This document shows positions 20,417 through 28,858 of a stretch of 64,000 nt of DNA, piece after piece. Within the stretch, counting starts at the first letter, position 1. Each line of letters begins with the position of its first letter. Location of the stretch: assembly GCA_036271315.1 (NCBI GenBank), contig DATBAV010000012.1:1-64000 (forward strand), in the 5' to 3' direction. Both the position numbers and the translations under genes were made by a program. The notes below the pieces were generated by a model. That model was not told the DNA's origin. It ran no database searches and saw nothing but the letters and a program-made list of their open reading frames with translations. This DNA comes from VRUE01 sp036271315 (lineage in GTDB: Bacteria; Actinomycetota; Thermoleophilia; Solirubrobacterales; 70-9).

Positions 20417-21090
20417 AGCTCGACATCTTCACGCTCTTCCCGGAGGCGTTCGACTGGTTCCAGTCGCAGCGCTCGGTCCAGAACGCGCTCGGCGAAGGCA
20501 ACGAGCTACGGCTGTTCAACTACCGCGACACGACGCCGCTCGGTGCCGGCCAGGTGGACGATGCGCCCTACGGGGGCGGGGCGGGGATGGTGCTGCGGGT
20601 CGACGTGGTCGACGCGGCGCTGCAAGCGGCCTACCCTCACGGGGAAAAGCCCCGCACGGTCTTGCTCTCGCCGACCGGCCGCCTGCTCGACGACGAACTT
20701 GCCGACGAGCTGACCCAGGAGCCTCACGTCGCCCTGCTCTGCGGGCGTTACGAGGGCTTCGACGATCGCGTGCATCAGCACTTCGCCGACGACGAGGTTT
20801 CGATCGGCCGCTACGTATTGGCCGGTGGTGAGCTGCCGGCGATGGTGCTTGCCGACGTCGTGATGCGTAAGCTGCCCGGGGCGCTGGGTCACGCTCACAG
20901 CGCCGTCGAGGAGTCCTTCAGCGAGGTGCTCGAGGGGATGCCCGAGTACCCGCACTTCACCCGCCCCGCCACCTATCGGGGCTGGGAGGTTCCCGATGTG
21001 CTGCTCTCCGGCGACCACGAGCGGGTGCGGCTCTGGCGCCTGGAGCAGAGCAGGGCTCGGGCCGAGCAGTCCGAAAAAAACCCGGAGTAG
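20413..21090 (+). CDS. trmD: tRNA (guanine37-N1)-methyltransferase
   Basis: A SPOUT methyltransferase making m1G37, which prevents frameshifting. From TTG 20413 it has 225 residues starting KLDIFTLFPEAFDWF. Family motifs are DDAPYGGGAGMVLR, LLCGRYEGFDDR and the knotted SAM site IGRYVLAGGELPAM. The frame is open far upstream, but the family N-terminus leaves TTG as the start, overlapping the khpA stop. It is followed by an attenuator-like hairpin and rplS. Confidence 0.95.
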   Translation: MKLDIFTLFPEAFDWFQSQRSVQNALGEGNELRLFNYRDTTPLGAGQVDDAPYGGGAGMVLRVDVVDAALQAAYPHGEKPRTVLLSPTGRLLDDELADELTQEPHVALLCGRYEGFDDRVHQHFADDEVSIGRYVLAGGELPAMVLADVVMRKLPGALGHAHSAVEESFSEVLEGMPEYPHFTRPATYRGWEVPDVLLSGDHERVRLWRLEQSRARAEQSEKNPE

Positions 21091-21103
21091 CTACCATTCC
21101 GCC

Positions 21104-21141
21104 ACCGCGCGGCGCCCGGTTCGGGCCCGGCGGTCTTTTTT
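21104..21141 (+). terminator. Attenuator-like hairpin plus T tract before rplS
   Basis: GC-rich imperfect stem (about 21104-21118 with 21122-21134) followed by six T's (21136-21141) and then the rplS ATG at 21145. This is the layout of an intrinsic terminator, placed between trmD and rplS so that it would control readthrough into rplS. Confidence 0.6.
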
Positions 21142-21144
21142 CGC

Positions 21145-21924
21145 ATGAGCAGCGTCATCGACGACATCGAGAGAGGGCAACTGAGGAAGGGTCTCCCTTC
21201 CTTCGATCCAGGCGATCGCGTCCGCGTGCACTTCGAAGTCGTCGAGGGCCAGCGCCGCCGCACCCAGGTCTTCGAGGGAATCGTCCTGCGGCGTCAGGGC
21301 TCGGGAGTGCGCGAGACCTTCACCGTCCGCAAGCAGTCCTTCGGCGTCGGCGTCGAGCGGACCTTTCCGCTGCACTCACCGAAGATCGAGAAACTGGAGA
21401 TCGCCGCTCGCGGCGACGTGCGCCGGGCCAAGCTCTACTACCTGCGCGGCCGTATTGGCAAGGCGGCTCGTGTCGCCGAGCGTCGCTGGGGGATCGACGA
21501 GGAGCTGATCTCGGCTCCTACGACGGCTGCTGAGCCCGAAGCGGTGGATGCAGACGGGGTCGGCCAAGCTGAGGAAGACGCTCAGGTCGAGGGCGCCGAG
21601 TCCGCGGGTCCTGTCGCGGAGGAGACCACCTCGTCCTCGCAAGCTGCAGGCGAGGAGGCCACCTCCACGCCACCCGCGGAAGAGGCGTCCGCGCCTGAGG
21701 AGCCAACCGCAGAGGCGGAGCCCGCGGCGTCCAAGGAGAGCGAGCCGGAGGCCGCCGCCAAGGCGACCGAGGAGCCGGCAGCTGAGGCTTCGAGTGAGAC
21801 GGCGGCAGAGACAGACGCTGAGGCGCCTGAGGCGGGGGAGACCGAGGACAACGCCGCGGCTGAGGATGCCGAGGACGAGTCGCCGGACGAGAAGTCCGAC
21901 GACTCCGGCGGGGACTCGGCCTGA
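21145..21924 (+). CDS. rplS: 50S ribosomal protein L19 with long acidic C-terminal extension
   Basis: The first ~115 residues are ordinary L19: DIERGQLRKGLPSFDPGDRV, RRTQVFEGIVLRRQGSG, ERTFPLHSPKIEKLE and KLYYLRGRIGKAARV. About 140 further residues consist almost entirely of Ala, Glu, Asp, Ser, Pro and Thr with strong negative charge and no predicted fold. Usual L19 is about 115-125 residues. The same open frame runs without interruption, so this is not a frameshift artefact. No Shine-Dalgarno is visible because the terminator T tract ends three bases before the ATG. lepB overlaps the stop. Confidence 0.95.
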   Translation: MSSVIDDIERGQLRKGLPSFDPGDRVRVHFEVVEGQRRRTQVFEGIVLRRQGSGVRETFTVRKQSFGVGVERTFPLHSPKIEKLEIAARGDVRRAKLYYLRGRIGKAARVAERRWGIDEELISAPTTAAEPEAVDADGVGQAEEDAQVEGAESAGPVAEETTSSSQAAGEEATSTPPAEEASAPEEPTAEAEPAASKESEPEAAAKATEEPAAEASSETAAETDAEAPEAGETEDNAAAEDAEDESPDEKSDDSGGDSA

Positions 21925-22559
21925 AACTCTCGATCCCGAAGCCGAAAAGTCGAGGCGGCGGGTTCGTAGAGCTAGTCGTCATCGTTGCGCTGGCCCTGGG
22001 GCTTGCGCTGGCGATCCAGGCTTGGCTGATCAAGCCCTACCAGATCCCCTCGCAGTCGATGGAACCGACTCTGGACGTCGGCCAGCGGGTCCTCGTCAAC
22101 CGCTTCCTCTACCACTTCACCGATCCCAAGCCCGGCGACATCGTCGTCTTCCACCCCCCCAAGGGAGCCGATAGCGGCACCGAATGCGGGGTCACGGTCA
22201 AAGGCCAGGAGCCGGTCGAAGTTGGCATGCCTTGCCCGAAGCCGACATCGGAAGAGTCGAGCCAGAACTTCATCAAGCGGATCGTCGCCGGGCCCGGCGA
22301 CACGCTCAGCGTGCGCAACGGCCACCCCGTCGTCAACGGGGTCGAGAAGACCGAAGAGTCCTACATCAGGCCCTGCGGCTCCGCTCCTTCCTGCACTTTG
22401 CCCAAGCCGATCAAGATTCCACCCGGCTATTACTTCATGATGGGCGATAACCGTGGCGAAAGCGACGACAGCCGCTTCTGGGGTCCCGTCCCCCGTGGAT
22501 GGATCATCGGCAAGGCCTTTGCCACCTACTGGCCCCCGGATCGCATCGGCACCCTCTAA
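21921..22559 (+). CDS. lepB: Type I signal peptidase, CTG start
   Basis: Membrane serine protease that removes Sec/Tat signal peptides. Starting at CTG 21921 the 212-residue product has a short basic N-terminus, one membrane helix (about 16-36), catalytic Ser46 in QIPSQSMEPTL, Lys119 in NFIKRIVAGPGD and box E MGDNRGESDDSRFWGPV. The first in-frame ATG (22059) encodes Met47, directly after the catalytic Ser, so it cannot be the start. Between the in-frame stop at 21861 and that ATG no ATG, GTG or TTG occurs in frame; CTG at 21921 overlaps the rplS stop as CTGA. An insert between about 82 and 115 contains two Cys. Confidence 0.9.
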   Translation: MKLSIPKPKSRGGGFVELVVIVALALGLALAIQAWLIKPYQIPSQSMEPTLDVGQRVLVNRFLYHFTDPKPGDIVVFHPPKGADSGTECGVTVKGQEPVEVGMPCPKPTSEESSQNFIKRIVAGPGDTLSVRNGHPVVNGVEKTEESYIRPCGSAPSCTLPKPIKIPPGYYFMMGDNRGESDDSRFWGPVPRGWIIGKAFATYWPPDRIGTL

Positions 22560-22593
22560 GCCCGCAGCGAAGGGCAAGCTCCACCAGCGTCGC

Positions 22594-23238
22594 TTGGCGC
22601 GTACGCGCCGCCTCTTTGCTTTCGACCGTGGTCTCGACAGCCGCTGGGTCGCCGGCGCCGATGAGGCCGGCCGCGGCTGTCTCGCCGGTCCGCTGGTCGC
22701 GGCGGCGGTGCTGATCGACTACGAGACGCTCTCCCACGCCGATCGCCGCGCCCTTGCCGGCCTGCACGATTCCAAGCAGATGCACGCCGAGAAGCGGGCC
22801 GAGCTCTTCCCCTGCGTGCTTAGGGCCGCCGAGCGGGTCAGCGTCGTCGTACGCTGCGCTCGCGGCATCGACGAGCGCGGCCTGCACGTGACCAACATCG
22901 AAGCGCTCTCCAACGCGCTCGAACGCTTGCGGCCCGACGAGCGGGCCACCTGCCTCGTCGATGGCTTCTCGCTTCGCCAGTGCAGCGTGCCGCACCGGGC
23001 CGTGATCGAAGGCGACGGCACCAGCGCCGCGATCGCCGCCGCCTCGGTGATCGCCAAGGTCACCCGCGACCGCTACATGCAGCGCGCCGCCGCCCAGCAT
23101 CCCGGCTGGGGCTTCGAGGAGCACGTCGGCTACTCGACCCCCGAGCACCGCGAGGCGATCGAGCGCATCGGCATCTCGCCGCTGCACCGCCGCTCCTTTC
23201 AGTCGGTGGCGTATTCGCAGCTCGAGCTGGCCGGCTAG
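22594..23238 (+). CDS. rnhB: Ribonuclease HII
   Basis: Removes ribonucleotides from DNA-RNA hybrids. Catalytic motif VAGADEAGRGCLAGPLVAAA holds the first Asp-Glu pair; later come LHDSKQM, CLVDGF and AAASVIAKVTRDRYM. The open frame extends to GTG 22453 and 22495, but these overlap lepB by 107 and 65 nt. TTG 22594 gives 214 residues with a normal N-terminus and no overlap; the choice is not certain. Its end overlaps the opposing yraN by 4 nt. Confidence 0.93.
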   Translation: MARTRRLFAFDRGLDSRWVAGADEAGRGCLAGPLVAAAVLIDYETLSHADRRALAGLHDSKQMHAEKRAELFPCVLRAAERVSVVVRCARGIDERGLHVTNIEALSNALERLRPDERATCLVDGFSLRQCSVPHRAVIEGDGTSAAIAAASVIAKVTRDRYMQRAAAQHPGWGFEEHVGYSTPEHREAIERIGISPLHRRSFQSVAYSQLELAG

Positions 23239-23612
23239 AACGCGGCGATGATGTGCTCAAGATCAATGAGCTGACCGTTTCGATCAAAGATGACGCCGAC
23301 AGCATCGAAGCGAATGTCGTCATAGCTGACTACGCCGCGGTTTTCGGCCATCCATGTTGTCGCCAGGCGGCGGATGCGTTGCTGCTTGCGCCAGTTGACC
23401 CCGAGGACGGGGCGCTCCGGACCGAAGGCGGAACCGGCCCTGCCGGCCTTGACCTCAACGAAGACGAGGGTGCGGCCGTCGAGCGCGACGATGTCGAGCT
23501 CGCCGTAGCGGGTGCGGGCGTTGCGCTCGAGGATCTCCCAGTGGGTCGCGACGAGTCGGGCGGCGACGAGGTTCTCCGCGGTGCGGCCGAGATGTTGTCG
23601 CTGCGCAGTCAT
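23235..23612 (-). CDS. yraN: UPF0102 (YraN) nuclease-like protein
   Basis: A 125-residue YraN-family protein with a Holliday-junction-resolvase-like fold. GRTAENLVAARL starts the domain and ARTRYGELDIVALDGRTLVFVEVK contains the E-x-D ... ExK nuclease-like pattern. Function is unproven; it is often next to rnhB and comM, as here. ATG 23612 is chosen over a TTG eight codons upstream. Convergent with rnhB (4-nt overlap) and divergent from comM. Confidence 0.9.
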   Translation of the reverse strand: MTAQRQHLGRTAENLVAARLVATHWEILERNARTRYGELDIVALDGRTLVFVEVKAGRAGSAFGPERPVLGVNWRKQQRIRRLATTWMAENRGVVSYDDIRFDAVGVIFDRNGQLIDLEHIIAAF

Positions 23613-23737
23613 CGACGCCGACGATAGGGCTGACAAGACTCGGTTCCAGCCGGCGCGCGAGTCACGTGCGGGCGAATTTTCAGAGCTGTGGCGCTGAGCG
23701 CACCACGCGTCGGATTTGCCTCCTTAGCGTCGCCGCC

Positions 23738-25228
23738 ATGCTCGCCACGGCGCAGACATTCACCCTCGACGGCATCTCGGCGCGGCCCGTGCGGGTCGAG
23801 GTAGACGTCCATCGTGGCCTGCCCGCTTTCTCTGTCGTGGGATTGCCCGACGCCGCCGTGCGCGAGGCGCGCGAGCGGGTGCGGGCGGCGCTGGTCAACT
23901 GCGGCTTTGAGTTCCCGCTGCGGCGCATCGTCGCCAACCTCGCCCCAGCCAGCCTGCGCAAGGCGGGGCCGGGCCTCGACCTGGCAATCTCGGTCGCCCT
24001 GCTCACCGCGTCGGGGCAGCTCGAGCTCGGCGGTTCGATTGCGATGGTGGGCGAGCTTGCCCTCGACGGATCGGTGCGACCCGTGCCCGGCGTGCTGGCG
24101 ATCGCCGAGGCGGCACGCGAGCGTGGCTGCAAGACAATCGTCGTGCCGGCTGAGAATGGCGCCGAGGCTGCCCTGGTCGAGGACCTCGAGGTGATCTGCC
24201 TGGAGAGCCTCAGTCAGGTTGCAGCGCTTGCCGCAGGGGATTGGAAGTCGCGGCGGCCGCAGCCGATGTCACTCGATCGCCGCGAGGGAGAGGCGATGCC
24301 GGATCTTGCCGACCTGCGCGGCCAGCGCCACCTGCGCTATGCACTCGAGGTCGCGGCTGCGGGCGGGCACAGCATGTTGATGGTCGGCCCGCCAGGAGCC
24401 GGCAAGTCGCTGGCGGCGAGTCGCTTGCCGTCGATCTTGCCGCCGCTGGCGGCGGCCGAGGCGCTCGAGGTAGCGCGCATAGCCAGCGTCTGCGGCAGGC
24501 TAGGCGAGAGGGGGGTGAGCGGCAGGCCGTTTCGCTCCCCCCATCACACGATCAGCCCCGCTGGCCTGATCGGCGGCGGCAACCCACCCGGTCCCGGAGA
24601 GGCGACGCACGCCCACCGCGGCGTGCTCTTCCTCGACGAGCTCTGTGAGTTTCGTCGCGACACCCTGGAGGCACTGCGGGCCCCGCTGGAGAGCGGCTGG
24701 GTTGCGGTGGCGCGGGCTGGCGCCTGGCGCCAGCTGCCCTGTCGCTTCATGCTCGTTGCCGCGTCCAACCCTTGCCCCTGCGGGCGCGGTGAGAGCGATC
24801 CTGAGTGCAGTTGCGCGCCGCTGGCGGTGCAGCGCTACCAGGCGAGGCTGAGCGGCGCCCTCGCCGACCGCATCGACGTGCTCGCCGCGATCCGCCAGCC
24901 AAGCGCCGAGGAGATCGGCGGGCCGGCCGGCGAGCACTCGGCCGCTGTTCGCGAGCGGGTGGTCGCCGCGCGGGAGCGTCAGGAAAGCAGGCTTGGCGCC
25001 GGCCGCAGCAACGCCGAGATGACCGCCACCGAGGTGCGCGACTGCGCGCTCGAGGAGAGCGCCGCCACCTTGCTCGCCGAGGCCTACGCCCGCCGTCGCC
25101 TCAGCGGCCGGGCTCATGATCGCGTTCTGCGTCTGGCTCGCACCGTCGCCGACCTCGCCGGCAGCGACGCGATCGGCCACGAGCAGGTCGCCCAGGCCCT
25201 GCAACTGCGGCGGAGGGACAGCGAGTGA
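23738..25228 (+). CDS. comM: ComM/YifB-family AAA+ ATPase (Mg-chelatase-like)
   Basis: A branch-migration helicase that widens D-loops during natural transformation in Vibrio. The 496-residue product starts MLATAQTFTLDGISARPV. An N-terminal lon-like fold (about 1-180) is followed by AAA+ motifs Walker A MVGPPGAGKS (about 223), Walker B HRGVLFLDEL, and a CNPCPCG-like ASNPCPCGRG motif. The frame is open to 23666 but homologues begin at the ATG used here. It is coupled to dprA by GTGA, a pairing that supports a role in DNA uptake. Confidence 0.93.
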   Translation: MLATAQTFTLDGISARPVRVEVDVHRGLPAFSVVGLPDAAVREARERVRAALVNCGFEFPLRRIVANLAPASLRKAGPGLDLAISVALLTASGQLELGGSIAMVGELALDGSVRPVPGVLAIAEAARERGCKTIVVPAENGAEAALVEDLEVICLESLSQVAALAAGDWKSRRPQPMSLDRREGEAMPDLADLRGQRHLRYALEVAAAGGHSMLMVGPPGAGKSLAASRLPSILPPLAAAEALEVARIASVCGRLGERGVSGRPFRSPHHTISPAGLIGGGNPPGPGEATHAHRGVLFLDELCEFRRDTLEALRAPLESGWVAVARAGAWRQLPCRFMLVAASNPCPCGRGESDPECSCAPLAVQRYQARLSGALADRIDVLAAIRQPSAEEIGGPAGEHSAAVRERVVAARERQESRLGAGRSNAEMTATEVRDCALEESAATLLAEAYARRRLSGRAHDRVLRLARTVADLAGSDAIGHEQVAQALQLRRRDSE

Positions 25229-26340
25229 AGCAGCCGAACGCCTGCCCCGATTGCCTGCGCCGGGCGCGGCTGCTCGCTCACCTGGCCCCCTATATCGAGA
25301 AGATCTCAAGCGCGGCCCCCGGTTCGCGCTCGCCGGAACTCTTGCGGCTCTCCAACGAGGACCTTGCCACTGCCGCCGCACCCAAGATCGCCACCCAGGT
25401 GCTCGCCGAGATCGCCGCGGTGCCGGAGCAGCGACTTCGCGCCGACCTCTTGGCCGCCCACTGCTGGGCCTGCTGCCGCCATGACCCGGCCTTTCCGCCT
25501 GGGCTCAACGACGCGCTCGACGCGCCCTGGGCACTGGTCGGCCGTGGGGACCCCAACCTGCTCGGGCGGCTCGAGCCGCGGGAGACGGTGACGATCGTCG
25601 GTGCCCGGCGCGCCAGCGCTTACGGTCGCGAGATCGCGCGTGAGCTCGGTCGCGAACTGGCCGCCGCCGGCCTGCTGGTGACCAGCGGCCTCGCCTTCGG
25701 CATCGACGCTTGCGCGCATCGCGGCGCGCTTGACGCCGACACGACCGTCGCCGTGCTCGGTTGCGGCGCCGACATCGCTTATCCGGCCTCGCACCGATCT
25801 CTCTGGCGACGGATCTGCGAGCGCGGCATCGTCCTCTCGGAGCTGCCGCCGGGAACGGGCGCTTGGCGCTGGACGTTCCCAGCACGAAATCGGATCATGG
25901 CCGCCCTGGCCGGGATGACGGTGGTCGTCGAGGCGGCGCAACGCTCCGGCTCGCTAATCACCGCCGACCTCGCCGCCGACCTGGGCCGAGACCTCGGCGC
26001 TGTACCGGGACCGGTCAACTCGCGTGCCTCGGCCGGCACCAATGACCTGCTTGCCGGCGGCGCCTGCCTGATTCGCGACGGTCAGGACGTGCTCGACGCG
26101 ATGCTCGGTCCGGGTGTCCGCAGGGCGGAGCGATTGGGTGCGGACCTGGATGCTCGACTCCGCGACGTGCTGGCCGTCCTGGAGGGCGGGGCGGAAACCA
26201 GCGACGCGATCGCCGCCGCGCTCGACCTCGACGGTGCCCAGGCCGCCTCGGCGCTGGCCACGCTCGAGGCCCTCGGTTACGTCTCCTGCTCTCTGGTCGG
26301 CGTCTACTCCCGAACCCTGCTCTCGGCGCCCGCCGTCTAG
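25225..26340 (+). CDS. dprA: DNA-processing protein DprA with Cys-rich N-terminal domain
   Basis: Loads RecA on incoming single-stranded DNA. The Rossmann core (about 95-300) has VTIVGARRASAYGREIA, TSGLAFGIDACAHRGAL, TVAVLGCGADIAYPASH and ARNRIMAALAGMTVVVEA. A C-terminal winged-helix-like domain (DAIAAALDLDGAQAASAL) ends the protein. The N-terminus has C7-x2-C10 and H79-C80-x2-C83-C84, a spacing suited to a zinc site, instead of the usual SAM domain. GTG start overlaps the comM stop. Confidence 0.93.
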   Translation: MKQPNACPDCLRRARLLAHLAPYIEKISSAAPGSRSPELLRLSNEDLATAAAPKIATQVLAEIAAVPEQRLRADLLAAHCWACCRHDPAFPPGLNDALDAPWALVGRGDPNLLGRLEPRETVTIVGARRASAYGREIARELGRELAAAGLLVTSGLAFGIDACAHRGALDADTTVAVLGCGADIAYPASHRSLWRRICERGIVLSELPPGTGAWRWTFPARNRIMAALAGMTVVVEAAQRSGSLITADLAADLGRDLGAVPGPVNSRASAGTNDLLAGGACLIRDGQDVLDAMLGPGVRRAERLGADLDARLRDVLAVLEGGAETSDAIAAALDLDGAQAASALATLEALGYVSCSLVGVYSRTLLSAPAV

Positions 26341-26350
26341 GCTGCGAATC

Positions 26351-27154
26351 GTGTCTTTGGCCTCGATTCCAGCGGTGCTCTCGATCGCCGGCTCGGACTC
26401 CGGCGGTGGCGCCGGCATCCAGGCCGATCTGAAGGCCTTTGCGCGCTGTGGCGTGCACGGGATGACGGCGATCACCGCGATCACGGCCCAGAACACGGTC
26501 GGGGTCGAGGCGATCGAAACCGTCTCGCCGGAGATGATCGTCGCCCAGGTGGGCGCCGTTGCCGAAGACATCGGCGTCGCCGCGGTGAAGATCGGCATGC
26601 TCGGTACGGCCGAGACGGTCGAGGCGGTGGTCGAGGCGCTGCGCTTCGTTGGCGAGGCACCGGTGGTGATCGACCCGGTGATGGTCGCCGAGAGCGGTGC
26701 GGTTCTCCTCGACGAGGAGGCGCGGGCAGCGTTGATCGAGCAACTGCTGCCGCTGGCGACGGTGGTGACCCCCAACATTCCCGAGGCTCGTGTGCTCAGC
26801 GGCGGCAGCGAGCAGGACTCCCAGGAGGACCTGGCCCGCGAGGTGCGGGCGCTTGGGCCCCACGCGGTAGTCGTTACCGGCGGCCACAGCGAGCGCGTCG
26901 TCGACCTCTTTTTCGATGGTCGCGAATCGGCCGAGATCCCCGGCGAACGGTACGCCGACGGTGCCGCCCACGGGTCCGGCTGCACCCATTCCTCAGCACT
27001 AGCCGCCCACCTGGCCCTTGGCCTTTCGCCACTGGAGGCGGCGCGCAGGGCGCGCGAGGTTGCGGCTGCCGCCGTTGCCTCCGGCCTGCGCGAGATCGGC
27101 GAGGGGCCCGGGCCGGTCGACGTCTTCGACCTGACCTCTGGGCTGCCTCAGTAG
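26351..27154 (+). CDS. thiD: Hydroxymethylpyrimidine (phosphate) kinase ThiD
   Basis: Ribokinase-fold enzyme phosphorylating HMP and HMP-P for thiamine. 267 residues from GTG 26351, beginning SLASIPAVLSIAGSDSGGGA with the substrate-binding GSDSGGGAGIQADLKAF. Catalytic region HGSGCTHSSALAAHLA carries the anion hole and base Cys/Asp position. No TPP riboswitch is seen: only 10 nt separate it from dprA, so expression is probably from the dprA transcript. Confidence 0.94.
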   Translation: MSLASIPAVLSIAGSDSGGGAGIQADLKAFARCGVHGMTAITAITAQNTVGVEAIETVSPEMIVAQVGAVAEDIGVAAVKIGMLGTAETVEAVVEALRFVGEAPVVIDPVMVAESGAVLLDEEARAALIEQLLPLATVVTPNIPEARVLSGGSEQDSQEDLAREVRALGPHAVVVTGGHSERVVDLFFDGRESAEIPGERYADGAAHGSGCTHSSALAAHLALGLSPLEAARRAREVAAAAVASGLREIGEGPGPVDVFDLTSGLPQ

Positions 27155-27163
27155 ATTTTGGCC

Positions 27164-28858
27164 ATGAGCTCAAACGGCGCGACCACGACCAAGCTTCCCC
27201 GTCCTCGCTCGAGTGCCCTCTTCGATGGCCCCGACCGGGCGCACTCGCGCGCCTACATGAAGGGCGTCGGTTACGACGACGAGGCGCTGAGCCGGCCGAC
27301 GATCGGCATCGCCAACACCTGGGCCGAGGCGAACTCGTGCAACTTCCACCTGCGCGGTCTGGCCGAGCACGTCAAGGAGGGCGTCCGCGCCGCCGGCGGC
27401 ACGCCGCTGGAGTTCAACACCGTCGCGATCTCGGACGGGATCACGATGGGAACCCAGGGGATGAAGGCCTCGCTGGTCAGCCGCGAGGTGATCGCCGACT
27501 CGATCGAGTTGATGGCTCGCGGCTACCAGTTCGACGCGATCGTCGCCCTCTGCGCCTGCGACAAGACGATCCCCGGCTGTGCGATGGCGCTAGCCCGTCT
27601 CGACGTTCCCTCCGTCGTCCTCTACGGCGGCTCGATCGCTCCCGGTCACTGGCACGGGCGCGACGTGACCATCCTCGACATCTTCGAGGCGATGGGGGCC
27701 CACAACGCTGGCGACATGAGCGACGAGGAACTGAACGAGCTCGAGGGCGTCGCCAGCCCCGGCGCCGGTGCCTGCGGTGGTCAGTTCACGGCCAACACGA
27801 TGGCTTGCGCCTTCGAGGCGCTTGGGGTCAGCGCCGGCGGCTCGGCGATGGTCCCGGCCGAAGACGACGAGAAGGGCACGGTGGCGGAGCGGATCGGCGA
27901 GCTGGTCCTCAACGTCCTCGTCGAGGACATCAGGCCGAGCAAGGTGATCACCCGCGACTCGCTGGAGAACGCGGCCGCCTGCGTCTGCGCTTCGGGCGGC
28001 TCGACCAACGCGGTCCTGCACCTGATCGCGCTGGCCAAGGAGCTCGAGATCGAGCTGACGATGGCCGACTTCGAGCGGATCTCCCGCGCCACGCCGCTCT
28101 TCGCCGACCTCAAGCCGGGCGGTCGCTTCGTCGCCACCGACCTCTACGCGGCGGGCGGCGTGCCGGTGATCCTCAAGCGCCTGGCCGAAGCCGGCAGCCT
28201 GCACGAGGACGCGATCACCGTCACCGGCAAGACGATCGGTGAGGTCGCGCGAGAGGCGAGTGAGGCTCCCGGCCAGGAAGTCGTGCGCCCGCTCGACGAT
28301 CCGAAGAGCCCGGAGGGCGGCCTGGCGATCCTCGGCGGCAACCTCGCCCCCGAGGGCGCGGTGGTGAAGCTCGCTGGCACCGAGCGCACCCAACAGATCG
28401 GACCGGCTCGCGTCTTCGACTCGGAAGAGGATTGCTACCGCGCGGTCAAGGGCCAGCAGATCAACCCCGGCGACGTCGTCGTGATCCGCAATGAGGGCCC
28501 GGTCGGCGGGCCAGGCATGCGCGAGATGCTTCAGGTAACCGCCGCGATCGTCGGCGAGGGCCTGGGGGAGAGCGTTGCGATGGTCACCGACGGCCGTTTC
28601 TCTGGCGCCACCCGTGGCCTGATGATCGGCCACGTCTCCCCCGAGGCGGCCAAGGGCGGCCCGATTGCGGCAATTCGTGAGGGCGACGAGGTAACTGTGG
28701 ACATCGACAATCGCCGGCTTGACGTTGCGCTTTCTGACGACGAGATCGCTAGGCGTGTCGCCGATTACAAATCGCCACCATCTCCTTTCGGACACGGTGT
28801 AATGGCTAAGTACGCCGCCACCGTCTCTTCAGCATCAGAAGGCGCGGTCACGTTCTAA
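27164..28858 (+). CDS. ilvD: Dihydroxy-acid dehydratase
   Basis: Fe-S dehydratase in valine, isoleucine and pantothenate synthesis; 564 residues. Three cluster cysteines occur as EANSCNFHLRG, CACDKTIPGCAMA and GAGACGGQFTANTM, the pattern of the [2Fe-2S] type. C-terminal motifs NEGPVGGPGMREM and VTDGRFSGATRGLMIGH are intact. ATG 27164 is preferred over TTG 27158. The TAA stop lies inside the left arm of a 115-bp palindromic element shared with the convergent hydrolase gene. Confidence 0.97.
   Translation: MSSNGATTTKLPRPRSSALFDGPDRAHSRAYMKGVGYDDEALSRPTIGIANTWAEANSCNFHLRGLAEHVKEGVRAAGGTPLEFNTVAISDGITMGTQGMKASLVSREVIADSIELMARGYQFDAIVALCACDKTIPGCAMALARLDVPSVVLYGGSIAPGHWHGRDVTILDIFEAMGAHNAGDMSDEELNELEGVASPGAGACGGQFTANTMACAFEALGVSAGGSAMVPAEDDEKGTVAERIGELVLNVLVEDIRPSKVITRDSLENAAACVCASGGSTNAVLHLIALAKELEIELTMADFERISRATPLFADLKPGGRFVATDLYAAGGVPVILKRLAEAGSLHEDAITVTGKTIGEVAREASEAPGQEVVRPLDDPKSPEGGLAILGGNLAPEGAVVKLAGTERTQQIGPARVFDSEEDCYRAVKGQQINPGDVVVIRNEGPVGGPGMREMLQVTAAIVGEGLGESVAMVTDGRFSGATRGLMIGHVSPEAAKGGPIAAIREGDEVTVDIDNRRLDVALSDDEIARRVADYKSPPSPFGHGVMAKYAATVSSASEGAVTF

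Noticed and set aside
22059..22559. Signal peptidase starting at ATG 22059
   Set aside because: This start would remove the membrane helix and the catalytic Ser46.
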